In this document: piece by piece, positions 36,309 to 45,841 of the stretch | Numbering within the stretch: the first letter of the stretch is position 1 | Layout: every line of letters begins with the position of its first letter | Source: Alkalicoccobacillus gibsonii | Lineage (GTDB): Bacteria; Bacillota; Bacilli; Bacillales; Bacillaceae_D | NCBI RefSeq assembly: GCF_016798245.1 | Contig: NZ_JAEUZA010000001.1 | Span: 170,221 to 234,220 of the forward strand | Length of the DNA: 64,000 nt | Reading direction: 5' to 3' | Made by a program: the position numbers and the translations under genes | The notes under the pieces: model-generated | What the model saw: the letters and a program-made list of their open reading frames with translations, nothing else | Database searches by the model: none | What the model was told of the DNA's origin: nothing

Positions 36309-37298
36309 ATATAGTAAGTCCAAAAATTCTTCTTTAGTGACCTTGCCAAAGAAGGATGAAATATCAACTTCTTCAAGTGTGTTAGAAAGCTCCTCGGAGT
36401 CATATTTCGTTCCTACTAGTAACTCTTCAAGCTCACTGACATCTCTTACACCGAAGAAGTCCCCGTAAATTTTGCATGCTTCAATATGACCGCGACGTAC
36501 ATTCAAACGTATGTCAACATTTCCACCTGTAAAGCGCTTGGATCGTTGCATATCAAAGGCGGGAGACTTTCCATAGTTCCAATCCCAGTTCTGGTATCGT
36601 TCTTTTGAGAGCTTATGAATTGCTTCCCAGTCTTCCTCTGTGAATGTGTATGTTGGAATCTCGCCATCTGTATTAAAGATATATTGAAGGAGTAGTTGTT
36701 TAAATTCATCCATCGAGATCGGCTTCTCTAAAAATTCACTTACATTTGCTACGCGACTTCGAATTGATTTAATCCCTTTTGAGCGAATCTTTTCATCCTT
36801 CACATTTAAAGCAGAAACGACATTTTCAATTTCTGAGTCAAGCATTAAGGTTCCATGACTAAACATGCGGCCTTTAGTTGTAAATTGTGCATTACCTGAG
36901 ATTTTACGCTCGCCCACGTGGATATCGTTACGACCGCTTAGCTCTGCTTGAACACCAAGCTTTGCAAGCGCCTGTACCACTGGTTCTGTGAATTTCTTGA
37001 AGTTATGAAAGGAATGGCCGTCGTCTTCAGCGATAAAGCTGAAATTTAGATTCCCTTCATCATGATACACTGCACCACCACCAGAAAGGCGTCTAACTAC
37101 ATAAAGATTTTTTTCCTTTACATAATCAAGATTAATTTCTTCGTATGTATTCTGATTTTTACCAATAATGATGGATGGACGATTTACATAAAATAGTAAG
37201 TATGTATCTTTTGGATCAAGTGTTTTTAATGCATATTCTTCAATAGCTAAATTTAATTCTGGATCTGTAATCCCCGAGTTATCAATAAATTTTAACAT
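36306..37298 (-). CDS. lplJ: Lipoate-protein ligase
   Basis: A 330-residue ligase that activates lipoate with ATP and attaches it to lipoyl domains of dehydrogenase complexes and GcvH. The catalytic domain has IIIGKNQNTYEEI (near residue 43), RRLSGGGAVYHDEGNLNFSF (68-87) and GRNDIHVGERKISGNAQF (about 135), followed by the C-terminal accessory domain of LplA/LplJ enzymes. It is monocistronic and matches B. subtilis LplJ length. Confidence 0.94.
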   Translation of the reverse strand: MLKFIDNSGITDPELNLAIEEYALKTLDPKDTYLLFYVNRPSIIIGKNQNTYEEINLDYVKEKNLYVVRRLSGGGAVYHDEGNLNFSFIAEDDGHSFHNFKKFTEPVVQALAKLGVQAELSGRNDIHVGERKISGNAQFTTKGRMFSHGTLMLDSEIENVVSALNVKDEKIRSKGIKSIRSRVANVSEFLEKPISMDEFKQLLLQYIFNTDGEIPTYTFTEEDWEAIHKLSKERYQNWDWNYGKSPAFDMQRSKRFTGGNVDIRLNVRRGHIEACKIYGDFFGVRDVSELEELLVGTKYDSEELSNTLEEVDISSFFGKVTKEEFLDLLY

Positions 37299-37460
37299 GT
37301 TGGATCGCTCCTTAATTCATAGGTTCTTTTCTTATAGTATAGCCATAATTCCTTCTAGGGTCGAGTATACAGCTTCTTTACAATGCATTTTGCATATTTT
37401 TAACAAAAAACTGTAACCTTCCTTTAAGATGTCCGTAATAGTATTAGGGGGGAGAGGCAC

Positions 37461-38441
37461 TTGAAGGAAAACCTTGTTAGAGAGGCGGCTGTCAAGTACC
37501 AAGCACAGCTCATAAAAAAGGCTGGTGGATTTTCAGATCAAGTGTATGTCATTCAACACCTAGAGAGAGAGTACATAATAAAAGCATATCATTCTAAAGA
37601 CATTTCACTTAGACAGCTACAGTCTCAGTTAATTTGGATGAAATCACTAAGAGATGGCGGACTTGCAGTACCAGATGTACTTAAAACCATTTCAGGCGAC
37701 ACTGTGCATCAACAAACAACAGACATAGAAGAGACTTATTATTATGTAGTCTTTTCTAAAGTGAATGGAAGAATGATTCCGTATAAAGAGTGGAATGCGG
37801 ATTTTTACCGCATTTGGGGAAGAACGCTTGGACGAATGCATCAAGTAGCCTCGTCATTTAATGAGCCAGATGAAGAGTTTGATCTACCACATTGGAGTAC
37901 GACGCCTAGTTATTTAGCGATTCATGAAAGCTTTGATGATCAAATGCTCAAAACGTTTCATGAAATGGTTGAGTACTCGTCTAGTTTGCCGACATCCAAT
38001 GAAACGTTTGGAATTATTCACCATGACTTGCATCATGAGAACTTACTCATTAACCAAAACCAAGGATATCCGATTGATTTTGGAGACGTGCAGTATAATT
38101 ATTATTTTTATGATTTGGCTATTTCAATCTATCACGCCTTGCAATTTGTTGGAGAAACGGAACGCCACGACTTTCTTAAGCTCTTTTTAGTAGAAATGTT
38201 TAAAGGGTATGAACAAACATTTCAACGCGTTCATGTTTTTGGAGACTGGGTGGATCAACTACCATTTTTCTTAGAATATCGTCGTATGTATTCGTATTAT
38301 TATTTACAGCTTTATTTGCCAAACGAGAAAAAGAAACTAGTTGATCACAGACTGAAAAAAATGCACAGAGCAATTCTCCATCGAACTCCGGTAGTAAGCC
38401 TTTCAAAATCGGTAACAGAAGAGATAAACCAAATGCTTTGA
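37461..38441 (+). CDS. APH/ChoK-fold phosphotransferase of unknown substrate
   Basis: A 326-residue aminoglycoside-phosphotransferase-fold kinase with the catalytic motif FGIIHHDLHHENLLI (Asp/Asn) and the metal-binding PIDFGD near residue 215. The N-terminal lobe includes YIIKAYHSKDISLRQL. Such proteins in Bacillus include homoserine-kinase-like enzymes and spore-coat-associated kinases; nothing here shows the substrate. It starts at TTG 37461 with GGGGGGAGAGG upstream and is monocistronic between two minus-strand genes. Confidence 0.85.
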   Translation: MKENLVREAAVKYQAQLIKKAGGFSDQVYVIQHLEREYIIKAYHSKDISLRQLQSQLIWMKSLRDGGLAVPDVLKTISGDTVHQQTTDIEETYYYVVFSKVNGRMIPYKEWNADFYRIWGRTLGRMHQVASSFNEPDEEFDLPHWSTTPSYLAIHESFDDQMLKTFHEMVEYSSSLPTSNETFGIIHHDLHHENLLINQNQGYPIDFGDVQYNYYFYDLAISIYHALQFVGETERHDFLKLFLVEMFKGYEQTFQRVHVFGDWVDQLPFFLEYRRMYSYYYLQLYLPNEKKKLVDHRLKKMHRAILHRTPVVSLSKSVTEEINQML

Positions 38442-38445
38442 AAGG

Positions 38446-38480
38446 AAAAAAGGTCCCTATAATGAAGGGACCTTTTTTAA
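38446..38480. terminator. Bidirectional terminator after the phosphotransferase
   Basis: AAAAAAGGTCCCT (38446-38458) pairs with AGGGACCTTTTTT (38466-38478). It separates convergent genes. Confidence 0.92.
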
Positions 38481-38485
38481 AATAG

Positions 38486-39895
38486 TTAGGAAATGCCAAA
38501 CCATACAGCGGCAAGAAGTCCGACGATGGCAATAATAATCCAGAGAACTACTAATTTCCAAATGTATTTAATCCAACGCGTATACGGAATCCCTGCTAAA
38601 GCGAGACACGCCATAAGTACACCGTTTGTTGGATTAATTGTGCTCATCACACCATCTCCGTATTGGAATGCGAGAACAGCTACCTGACGCTGAATATCGA
38701 GTAAGTCTGAGAGTGGAGTCATAATAGGCATGGTTGTTGCTGCTTGACCACTTCCTGATGGGATGAAGAAGTTAATAAATAACTGAACAAAGAACATGCC
38801 CACCACTGCGAATGTTCCAGGAATATGACTGATCATTTCTGAAAGCTGATAGACAATAGTATCTAACACTTGTCCTTGTTCCATTACGACTAAAATGGCG
38901 CGAGCAAATCCAACGATTAAAGCACCGTAGACTACATCCTTCATTCCATTCGTGAATGCGTCAAATGTACCATTAATGCGTAATCCACCAATGATTCCTG
39001 CTACAAGTCCAATCGCAAGGAATGTTCCAGTCATTTCGGTTAAATACCATCCCCATTGAAAAATGCCGACTACATTTAATGTGAAACCTGCTACAACAGT
39101 TAATAACACAAAAGCATGCTTGCGTGTGAAGGAAATTTGTTCCGTATTGCTTGATGCAATGGAGTCCTGCTTTGGTAAATCAGCTAAGTAACTATAAGAT
39201 GGATCTTTTTTCACTTTAATCGCATAGCTCATAACAAGCGCAATAGCTGTGATAAGAAAGATCACGTAGATTATAAGACGGAAACCAATCCCACTGAATA
39301 AAGGAACCTCAGCAATGGATTGAGCTACCCCTACTGTAAAAGGGTTCAGCATACCGCCAACAAATCCACAAACAGCACCAAGGCTCAGCATAGACATACC
39401 AGTAATTGAGTCATATCCTAATGCTCTGGCAACCGCTATACCAATTGGGACAAAGATAATAACTTCTTCTGACATTCCAATGGTTGCACCTGGAATTGAA
39501 AAAGCAACCATTATAATAGGTATTAACATAATACCTTTGTGCTTTAGCCGATTAACGATTCCATATATAGCAGCATCAATGGCACCAGTTTTTGTAATGA
39601 TACCAAACGTGCCTCCAATTAAAAATATATAAAAGATAATTTGTGCAGAATCTTCCATGCCAAGTGGAATCGCTTGAAGAATCTCAAATGGTGTAATTGG
39701 GCTTGATTCAACAGATTGATAGCTTCCCTCAACCAGTATCGTGCGTCCGTTATCTTCTACCCTCTCAAAAGACCCTGCCGTTAAGAAGTAGGTTGATAGA
39801 GCAGCTAATACGATCATAAAAGATAAAATTGCATAAGTATGTGGCAACTCCCACTTGCGTTTCTTGTTAGTTAGTTGTTTCTCTTGTTGTATCAA
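38486..39895 (-). CDS. YfcC-family transporter
   Basis: A polytopic membrane protein of about 469 residues (11-13 membrane segments) of the YfcC/DcuC-like family, annotated elsewhere as C4-dicarboxylate or basic amino-acid/peptide antiporters. Family-like stretches are AFSIPGATIGMSEEVIIFVP and NFFIPSGSGQAATTMPIM. AAGGTG six bases upstream favours the TTG at 39895 over the GTG at 39904. It is divergent from an M20 amidohydrolase 117 bases away, which suggests the transported compound is an amide-linked amino acid that the hydrolase opens. Confidence 0.86.
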   Translation of the reverse strand: MIQQEKQLTNKKRKWELPHTYAILSFMIVLAALSTYFLTAGSFERVEDNGRTILVEGSYQSVESSPITPFEILQAIPLGMEDSAQIIFYIFLIGGTFGIITKTGAIDAAIYGIVNRLKHKGIMLIPIIMVAFSIPGATIGMSEEVIIFVPIGIAVARALGYDSITGMSMLSLGAVCGFVGGMLNPFTVGVAQSIAEVPLFSGIGFRLIIYVIFLITAIALVMSYAIKVKKDPSYSYLADLPKQDSIASSNTEQISFTRKHAFVLLTVVAGFTLNVVGIFQWGWYLTEMTGTFLAIGLVAGIIGGLRINGTFDAFTNGMKDVVYGALIVGFARAILVVMEQGQVLDTIVYQLSEMISHIPGTFAVVGMFFVQLFINFFIPSGSGQAATTMPIMTPLSDLLDIQRQVAVLAFQYGDGVMSTINPTNGVLMACLALAGIPYTRWIKYIWKLVVLWIIIAIVGLLAAVWFGIS

Positions 39896-40012
39896 TTTTA
39901 ACACCTTACCAATCTAGAATAATTATACAGTGAAATGTATTTTGTCTTTTTATAGAATAAAGGATACAATAGAAAAGTCAAGTTAGTCTTTTGGAAACAT
40001 GGAGGGATTTTT

Positions 40013-41185
40013 GTGAAAGAGAAGTTAAAAGAAATCATTGAGAGTAAGAGAGATAGCTATTATCAGATCAGCCAATATATCGGACATAACCCCGAGCTCG
40101 GTCACGAGGAATTCAAAGCATCTAAAGCGTTGACGGATGAATTAACAAAAGAAGGATTCTCCGTAAGCCTTGGAACATGTGGACTTAAAACAGCATTTGA
40201 AGCAGTATATGATAGTGGAAAGCCAGGACCAAAAATTGGATATATGGCAGAGTATGATGCACTTCCCGAACTGGGACATGCTTGTGGTCATAATTTAATT
40301 GGAACAATGGCTGTTGCTGCTGGGATTGCTTTAAGTAAAGTGATCGATGAGACAGGTGGTGCTGTTTATGTATACGGGACACCAGCTGAGGAAACAACGG
40401 GTGGTAAAGTCAACATGTCTGATGAAGGAGTATTATCACACTTGGATGCTGCGATGATGGTTCATCCATCTGCAGAGCATATGGCAAGTGGCTCATCTCT
40501 TGCCATGGATGCCATTCAATTTGAATTCTTTGGTCGCGCTTCTCATGCTGCCAATTCCCCTCATAGAGGAGTAAATGCACTTGATGCTGTCATTCAAACA
40601 TTTAATAGTATTAATGCCTTACGTGAACACCTCACTTCAGATGTGAGAATTCATGGGATTATAACAGATGGCGGACAAGCAGCCAATATTGTACCCGATT
40701 ACGCAAAAGCACAGTTCTATGTTCGTTCTGCAAAGCGTGCAGATCTCACATCGATACTTGAAAAGGTAAAAAACTGTGCAAAAGGGGCAGCCCTTGCTAC
40801 TGGCGCACGATTAGAGCATTCATTCTATGAATTTTCATATGATGATATGAATACAAACGATGCCTTATCCTCTCTTTATACAGCCAATGCGCTTGAGCTT
40901 GGTGTGGGTGAGGATCAAATCAAGGTAGAAAAAGATGGTGGTTCCCTAGACATGGGAAATGTGAGCCAAGTGGTTCCATCAATCCACCCTTATGTAAAGA
41001 TTACGGACAATGGGGCTGACTATCACACACATGAATTTAGAGAAGCGGCATTAAGTGATCAAGGGTTTGAAGGGTTGCTACTAGGTGCCAAGTCTATGGC
41101 GTTAACAGGCTATGACCTGTTAACAAAGCCAGATCTTCTGCAACAAGTTAAAGATGAATTTAATGAGTGGAAAAAGAATAACTAA
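40013..41185 (+). CDS. M20-family metallo-amidohydrolase (AbgB/HipO-like)
   Basis: A 390-residue zinc amidohydrolase of peptidase family M20D. Metal-binding segments are MAEYDALPELGHACGHNLIG (about residues 80-99), PAEETTGGK near 127 and HPSAEHM near 152. A dimerisation insert includes FFGRASHAANSPHRGVNALD. AbgB-type enzymes cleave p-aminobenzoyl-glutamate and others cleave N-acyl amino acids; the exact substrate is not visible. It starts at GTG 40013 after GGAGGG. It is divergent from the YfcC transporter and followed by repeat copy 2. Confidence 0.9.
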   Translation: MKEKLKEIIESKRDSYYQISQYIGHNPELGHEEFKASKALTDELTKEGFSVSLGTCGLKTAFEAVYDSGKPGPKIGYMAEYDALPELGHACGHNLIGTMAVAAGIALSKVIDETGGAVYVYGTPAEETTGGKVNMSDEGVLSHLDAAMMVHPSAEHMASGSSLAMDAIQFEFFGRASHAANSPHRGVNALDAVIQTFNSINALREHLTSDVRIHGIITDGGQAANIVPDYAKAQFYVRSAKRADLTSILEKVKNCAKGAALATGARLEHSFYEFSYDDMNTNDALSSLYTANALELGVGEDQIKVEKDGGSLDMGNVSQVVPSIHPYVKITDNGADYHTHEFREAALSDQGFEGLLLGAKSMALTGYDLLTKPDLLQQVKDEFNEWKKNN

Positions 41186-41191
41186 TAGAGG

Positions 41192-41433
41192 AACAGAGAG
41201 TGGGATATAACATATAGCAATATATCCGCTTCAGGAGAATCCCTCGCTTTCCGCGGATACGGCCTCAGCCCCTTCCGCGGAAAGGGCGCCGCTACAGTGT
41301 CTTCACCACGTATTTTTCCGCAGGAGTCTCGGGTTCTCCTTCCGCTCATTTTTGTTAAAAATACGAATGGCGAATGATTCAATTATTGAATCATTCGCCA
41401 TTTTTTAAATAAATTCTAGTTTTGTTTCATCCT
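41192..41433. repeat. Structured interspersed repeat, copy 2
   Basis: It has the same order of parts as copy 1 (7282-7577) in the same orientation. A degenerate left arm with GAGTGGGATATAAC comes first. GGAGAATCCC (41234-41243) can pair with GGGTTCTCC (41331-41339). An inner hairpin CTTTCCGCGG (41247-41256)/CCGCGGAAAG (41275-41284) lies around CGGCCTCAGCCCC, then AGTGTCTTCACC. A perfect hairpin follows, AATGGCGAATGATTCAAT with its complement (41366-41402), and then a degenerate right arm ending before the permease stop. There is no coding potential. It again lies between two convergent genes. Confidence 0.8.
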
Positions 41434-41439
41434 TTTTTT

Positions 41440-42102
41440 TTACCCATTTAACTTATAACGAGAGTATCTTTTCTCTAAATAGTTTTGCGGGATGGCGACA
41501 ATGGTACACAGTCCCCAATAAATGAATGCTAGTAGCACATACATGGTGAAGTAATCGAATTCTCTTCCACCAACGATTTTGGCCATTTGCATAAGCTCCG
41601 GCACCGTAATCATCGCAGCAAGAGAAGTGGCTTTAATTAAATCAAGAAATACATTAAAAAGGGGAGGCGTTGCAACGAGAGTCGCCTGCGGGATGATGAT
41701 TCGTTTTAATGTGTGCCAGTACGTAAAGCCGAGTGTGCGACTTGCTTCCCACTGCCCCCGATCAATAGAAGCAATAGCTGCCCGGTTAATTTCAGCGGTA
41801 TACCCTGCAACATTCATGGTAAAGGCAATAAGGGCAGAAGTCACTGCACTAAGTTGAATACCTATTGTAGGAAGTCCCTGATAGAGCAAGAAAAGCATAA
41901 CAAGAATAGGGACGCCTCGAATAAAGGAAATATAAAGTCTGGCAGGATACCGAAGGAAAATGGAAGATGAATTTCTCGCCAGTCCAATAAATAATCCTAG
42001 AACTAACCCAATTCCCATACTCACAAACGCAATGAGCATCGTGTAACCAAGGCCACGTAACACATATGGAACCGAGCGAATAGCAAGGTCTAAATCAAAC
42101 AT
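41440..42102 (-). CDS. Polar amino-acid ABC transporter permease
   Basis: A 220-residue HisM/TcyB-type permease with about five membrane segments and the EAA loop EASRTLGFTYWHTLKRIIIP near residues 140-159, where the ATPase docks. It follows the binding-protein gene by 17 bases on the same strand. No ATPase gene accompanies the pair, as with yckA-yckB of B. subtilis, so it must share an ATPase encoded elsewhere. Substrate by family: a polar amino acid such as cystine, glutamine or arginine. Confidence 0.9.
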   Translation of the reverse strand: MFDLDLAIRSVPYVLRGLGYTMLIAFVSMGIGLVLGLFIGLARNSSSIFLRYPARLYISFIRGVPILVMLFLLYQGLPTIGIQLSAVTSALIAFTMNVAGYTAEINRAAIASIDRGQWEASRTLGFTYWHTLKRIIIPQATLVATPPLFNVFLDLIKATSLAAMITVPELMQMAKIVGGREFDYFTMYVLLAFIYWGLCTIVAIPQNYLEKRYSRYKLNG

Positions 42103-42119
42103 GATGTCACTCCCACATC

Positions 42120-42986
42120 CTACTCCTCGATGTCAATATCAGGCTCTACTGACACATCTGCTCCTCCAAAAAATTGCTGAGAAATGTCTGAAATCGTCCC
42201 ATCTTCAAGCATGTCCCCAATGACACCATTAATTTGCTCTTGAAGTTCATCTTCACCTTTTTTCATAATAATACCTTGGCTACTCGGAAAATAAGCAAGA
42301 GTAGGATGCACTACGACATCAATCTCAGGCAGAGCTTCTACAGCTAAGCTTTGTAAGTAGTAATCATTTAAGATAACATCTAAGCGTCCGTTCTCAACAT
42401 CACGTAGATATGTATCATTTGTCACGTTATCATAAATCACTTCTTCAGCTCCGTGCTCAATTCCAATCTGTGTGTAGATCGTTGTTGCAGCTCCACCAGC
42501 TTTTTTCCCATCTAAGTCATCAAGTGTTTCAATACCGGATAGATCTTCGCTACGTACAATCGCAGAACCATAAGAATGTTTGTATGGATCAGAGAAATTG
42601 AATTTCTCTTTACGCTCATCTGTAATATCAATATCATTTGCGGCAATATCTACTCGTCCATTATCAACAGCAGTCAGAAGGTTGTCGATTCCCATTTCAC
42701 TAAATTCAACCTCAAGATCTAGTCGATTGGCAATTTCACGTAATACCTCGACCTCATAACCAGTTAACTCATCGCTATCTTCCGCATGATAGGAAGTAGG
42801 ATAAAGTGTGCCTGAAGTGCCGACAACAATTGTTCCTTTTTCTTGGATGTCGCTCCAAAGAGAATTTGCTGATTCATTTGTAGGATTAGAGGCATTTGAG
42901 CAAGCCCCAAGAAGACCAACTAAAGCAGTGCAGATAAGAATATAGCTAGATTTACTTAAATTTTTACTTTTTTGTATTCCTAACAT
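42120..42986 (-). CDS. Amino-acid ABC transporter substrate-binding lipoprotein
   Basis: A 288-residue family 3 solute-binding protein. The lipoprotein signal peptide ends LVGLLGAC, with lipidated Cys29. The mature domain has GTIVVGTSGTLYPTSY, TGYEVEVLREIANRL and GRVDIAANDIDIT, typical of amino-acid receptors such as TcyA/YckB. GGAGG lies before the ATG. It is the first gene of the two-gene unit with the permease. Confidence 0.92.
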   Translation of the reverse strand: MLGIQKSKNLSKSSYILICTALVGLLGACSNASNPTNESANSLWSDIQEKGTIVVGTSGTLYPTSYHAEDSDELTGYEVEVLREIANRLDLEVEFSEMGIDNLLTAVDNGRVDIAANDIDITDERKEKFNFSDPYKHSYGSAIVRSEDLSGIETLDDLDGKKAGGAATTIYTQIGIEHGAEEVIYDNVTNDTYLRDVENGRLDVILNDYYLQSLAVEALPEIDVVVHPTLAYFPSSQGIIMKKGEDELQEQINGVIGDMLEDGTISDISQQFFGGADVSVEPDIDIEE

Positions 42987-43202
42987 AGATGTTCCTCCGT
43001 TGTTGTATTAAGAGATAAGTCTCCTTAGTGATTATGTCATGAATGAAAGGGGATATCAATTACGTCGAAGCAAAATTGCTCGAAAAATGGGGAACAGTAT
43101 TCCTTGATTAACTACTAATACCCTTTATACTATAAGTCAGAGAGTTAGTTTATTCAATGAACAAACTTTATTATCAATTTATGTATTAAAAAGGTAATAA
43201 AA

Positions 43203-43216
43203 TGTAAGCGTTATCT
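43203..43216. promoter_or_regulatory. cre-like site at the head of the xynB operon
   Basis: TGTAAGCGTTATCT matches the CcpA site TGWAANCGNTNWCA at all but the last position. It lies 21 bases before the xynB start, just ahead of the GAGGAGGAG ribosome-binding site. This fits carbon catabolite repression of a pentosan operon. No confident -35/-10 pair was found in 42987-43202. Confidence 0.65.
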
Positions 43217-43237
43217 TTTAGAGGAGGAGTTATTTAA

Positions 43238-44851
43238 ATGATTAACAATCCAGTATTAAAAGGCTTTAATCCAGATCCGAGCATTTGTAGAGTAGGTGAA
43301 GATTATTACATGGCGGTTTCTACTTTTGAATGGTTTCCAGGAGTTCAAATTCATCATTCCAAAGATCTTAAGAATTGGAGATTGATAAGTAGACCATTAG
43401 ATCGAGTAAGTCAACTGAATATGATAGGCAATCCGGATTCAGGTGGGGTATGGGCTCCTTGCCTAAGCTACGAAGATGGTCAATTTTGGTTAATCTATTC
43501 GGATGTTAAAGTTGTGGAGGGAAATACCTGGAAGGATGGCCATAACTATTTAGTTACTGCCAAGGAGATCGATGGGGACTGGAGTGAACCTATTTATCTA
43601 AATAGTTCTGGATTTGACCCGTCACTTTTTCATGACCCATCCGGAAAAAAATATCTTCTGAACATGATGTGGGATCAGCGCACATATAACCACAGGTTTT
43701 ATGGCATCGTGATGCAGGAGTTTGATTTTCAAGAAAAAAAATTAATAGGTGAAGCCAAGATTATTTTTAAAGGAACTGATCTAGGACTTACGGAAGCACC
43801 GCATCTTTATTTTATTAATGGTTACTATTACTTATTAACGGCAGAAGGTGGGACAAAGTATGAGCATGCAGCAACAATTGCACGTTCAAAAACAATCGAG
43901 GGTCCATATGATGTACATCCTCAAAATCCAATCTTATCTAGTTGGTCAAATCCAAGAAATCCTTTACAAAAATCGGGCCATGGTTCAATTGTTGAAACGG
44001 AGTCAGGGGAATGGTACTTGGCGCATCTAATGGCAAGGCCAATTAAGCGTAAAGGTAAAAAAATCTTAGAAGAGAGAGGGTATTGTCCATTAGGTAGAGA
44101 GACAGCTATTCAAAAGATAGAGTGGAAAAATGACTGGCCACATGTAGTAAACGGTCCCGAACCATCTGAACAAGTACAAGCACCCGAAGTAGAGGAATAT
44201 AAATGGGACCAAGATTTTCCGACAATTGATCCATTTGATACAACAAAGTTGAATCATCATTTTCAGACACTAAGAATACCATTTACCGAAGAAATAGGAA
44301 GCTTGACCGCTAGACCAGGACATCTAAGGCTGTATGGTCGTGAGTCGTTTCATTCCAAACATACACAGTCATTAGTTGCAAGAAGATGGCAAAGCTTTCA
44401 CTTTAATGCGGAAACGAATTTGGCGTTTCAACCAACTAGTTTTCAACAATCTGCTGGTCTTGTTTGTTATTACGATACTCAAAATTGGGTGTCCGCTCAA
44501 ATGACCTGGTCTGAGAACAAAGGGAGAATCCTTGATCTTGTTCAATGTGATCATTTTAAAGTGTATCATCCGATTCAATCTTCTGAGATCACAGTACCTG
44601 ACACGGCTGACTATGTGTATTTAAAAGTAGAAGTTCGTAAAGAAGAATTCATGTTCCTATACTCATTTGATGGTAACACGTTTACCGAGTTTCCTATCCG
44701 ATTTGAAAGCTATAAACTATCAGATGATTATATTTCTCAGGGTGGCTTTTTTACAGGAGCTTTCGTAGGAATGCACTGTATAGATACATCGGGTAAAAGA
44801 ACGTATGCTGATTTTGACTCCTTTAGCTATGAAGAATTAAATGAAGTTTAG
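43238..44851 (+). CDS. xynB: GH43 beta-xylosidase
   Basis: An intracellular beta-1,4-xylosidase that frees xylose from xylo-oligosaccharides. The 537-residue protein has no signal peptide. It matches GH43 subfamily 11 enzymes: general base Asp13 in NPDPS, pKa-modulating Asp127 in FDPSLFHD, and general acid Glu186 in TEAPHLY, nearly the same numbering as Selenomonas SXA. A C-terminal beta-sandwich (about 330-530) completes the active site in this family. It heads the operon with the transporter and GH67 genes. Confidence 0.95.
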   Translation: MINNPVLKGFNPDPSICRVGEDYYMAVSTFEWFPGVQIHHSKDLKNWRLISRPLDRVSQLNMIGNPDSGGVWAPCLSYEDGQFWLIYSDVKVVEGNTWKDGHNYLVTAKEIDGDWSEPIYLNSSGFDPSLFHDPSGKKYLLNMMWDQRTYNHRFYGIVMQEFDFQEKKLIGEAKIIFKGTDLGLTEAPHLYFINGYYYLLTAEGGTKYEHAATIARSKTIEGPYDVHPQNPILSSWSNPRNPLQKSGHGSIVETESGEWYLAHLMARPIKRKGKKILEERGYCPLGRETAIQKIEWKNDWPHVVNGPEPSEQVQAPEVEEYKWDQDFPTIDPFDTTKLNHHFQTLRIPFTEEIGSLTARPGHLRLYGRESFHSKHTQSLVARRWQSFHFNAETNLAFQPTSFQQSAGLVCYYDTQNWVSAQMTWSENKGRILDLVQCDHFKVYHPIQSSEITVPDTADYVYLKVEVRKEEFMFLYSFDGNTFTEFPIRFESYKLSDDYISQGGFFTGAFVGMHCIDTSGKRTYADFDSFSYEELNEV

Positions 44852-44872
44852 CACAAAGAAGGAGGGGTGCTC

Positions 44873-45829
44873 ATGGGAAAAGTAGTCATCAATACCACTG
44901 GTAAACAACCTAAAATGATTATCTATAAACCTTCAAAATGGAAGCGTATACAAAAGGATTGGCAACTATATTCTTTATTAATTCTTCCAATTGTTTATTT
45001 TGTTATCTTTAAATACGGTCCTATGTTCGGGAATATAATAGCTTTCCGTCGGTTTGTACCTGGTGGAAAGCTTTATGGTGAAGAGTGGGTAGGATTAAGA
45101 TACATTATGATGTTTATCAATGATCCAACCTTTTGGAATGTTTTCAAAAATACATTTGTTTTGGGAACGTTAAGCCTTGTTATATGCTTTCCACTACCTA
45201 TCATTTTTGCTCTTCTATTAAATGAATTAACTAGTAAGAAATTCAAGAAATTCGTACAAACCGTTTCCTACTTACCTCACTTCTTATCCATAGTCATTAT
45301 TGCAGGAATGGTCTTACAACTCACTTCAATGAATGGAACCATCAATACAGTTGTTGAGTTTTTTACGGGTGAACGTATTAATTTTATGCAGGAAGCTGGC
45401 TGGTTTCGTACCATTTATATTAGCTCAGAGGTATGGCAAACACTTGGATGGGGCGCCATTCTCTATTTAGCCGCTTTAACAAATATTGATCATGGATTAT
45501 ATGAAGCCGCAAGAATTGATGGAGCAAACCGCTGGAAGCAAACCATTCATATCACGATACCGGGAATCCTGCCTACCATTATTACATTGTTAATTCTGAA
45601 TATTGGGACGTTTTTAGCGGTAGGTTTTGAAAAGGTATTATTGCTTTACAATCCGTTAACCTATTCAACTTCCGATGTTATTTCAACTTATCTATACAGG
45701 GTAGGCTTGGAGTCAAGTAACTTTAGCTATGCGACAGCCATTGGATTATTTGAATCGATCATTGGTCTAACACTCATTTTGTCTGCAAATTTCATCTCTA
45801 GAAAACTTACTGAACAGAGCTTATGGTAA
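44873..45829 (+). CDS. Oligosaccharide ABC permease (LplB type)
   Basis: A 318-residue MalF-like permease with six membrane segments and the EAA loop YEAARIDGANRWKQTIHITI near residue 222. The LplB-like start region (WQLYSLLILPIVYFVIFKYG) is seen near residue 30. AAGGAGGGG sets the ATG at 44873 rather than the GTG two codons upstream. Partner of the next gene. By context it takes up aldouronates, like AguF/YtcP systems. The ATPase, usually a shared MsmX-type protein, is not encoded here. Confidence 0.92.
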   Translation: MGKVVINTTGKQPKMIIYKPSKWKRIQKDWQLYSLLILPIVYFVIFKYGPMFGNIIAFRRFVPGGKLYGEEWVGLRYIMMFINDPTFWNVFKNTFVLGTLSLVICFPLPIIFALLLNELTSKKFKKFVQTVSYLPHFLSIVIIAGMVLQLTSMNGTINTVVEFFTGERINFMQEAGWFRTIYISSEVWQTLGWGAILYLAALTNIDHGLYEAARIDGANRWKQTIHITIPGILPTIITLLILNIGTFLAVGFEKVLLLYNPLTYSTSDVISTYLYRVGLESSNFSYATAIGLFESIIGLTLILSANFISRKLTEQSLW

Positions 45830-45841
45830 GGAGGCAGCGCA

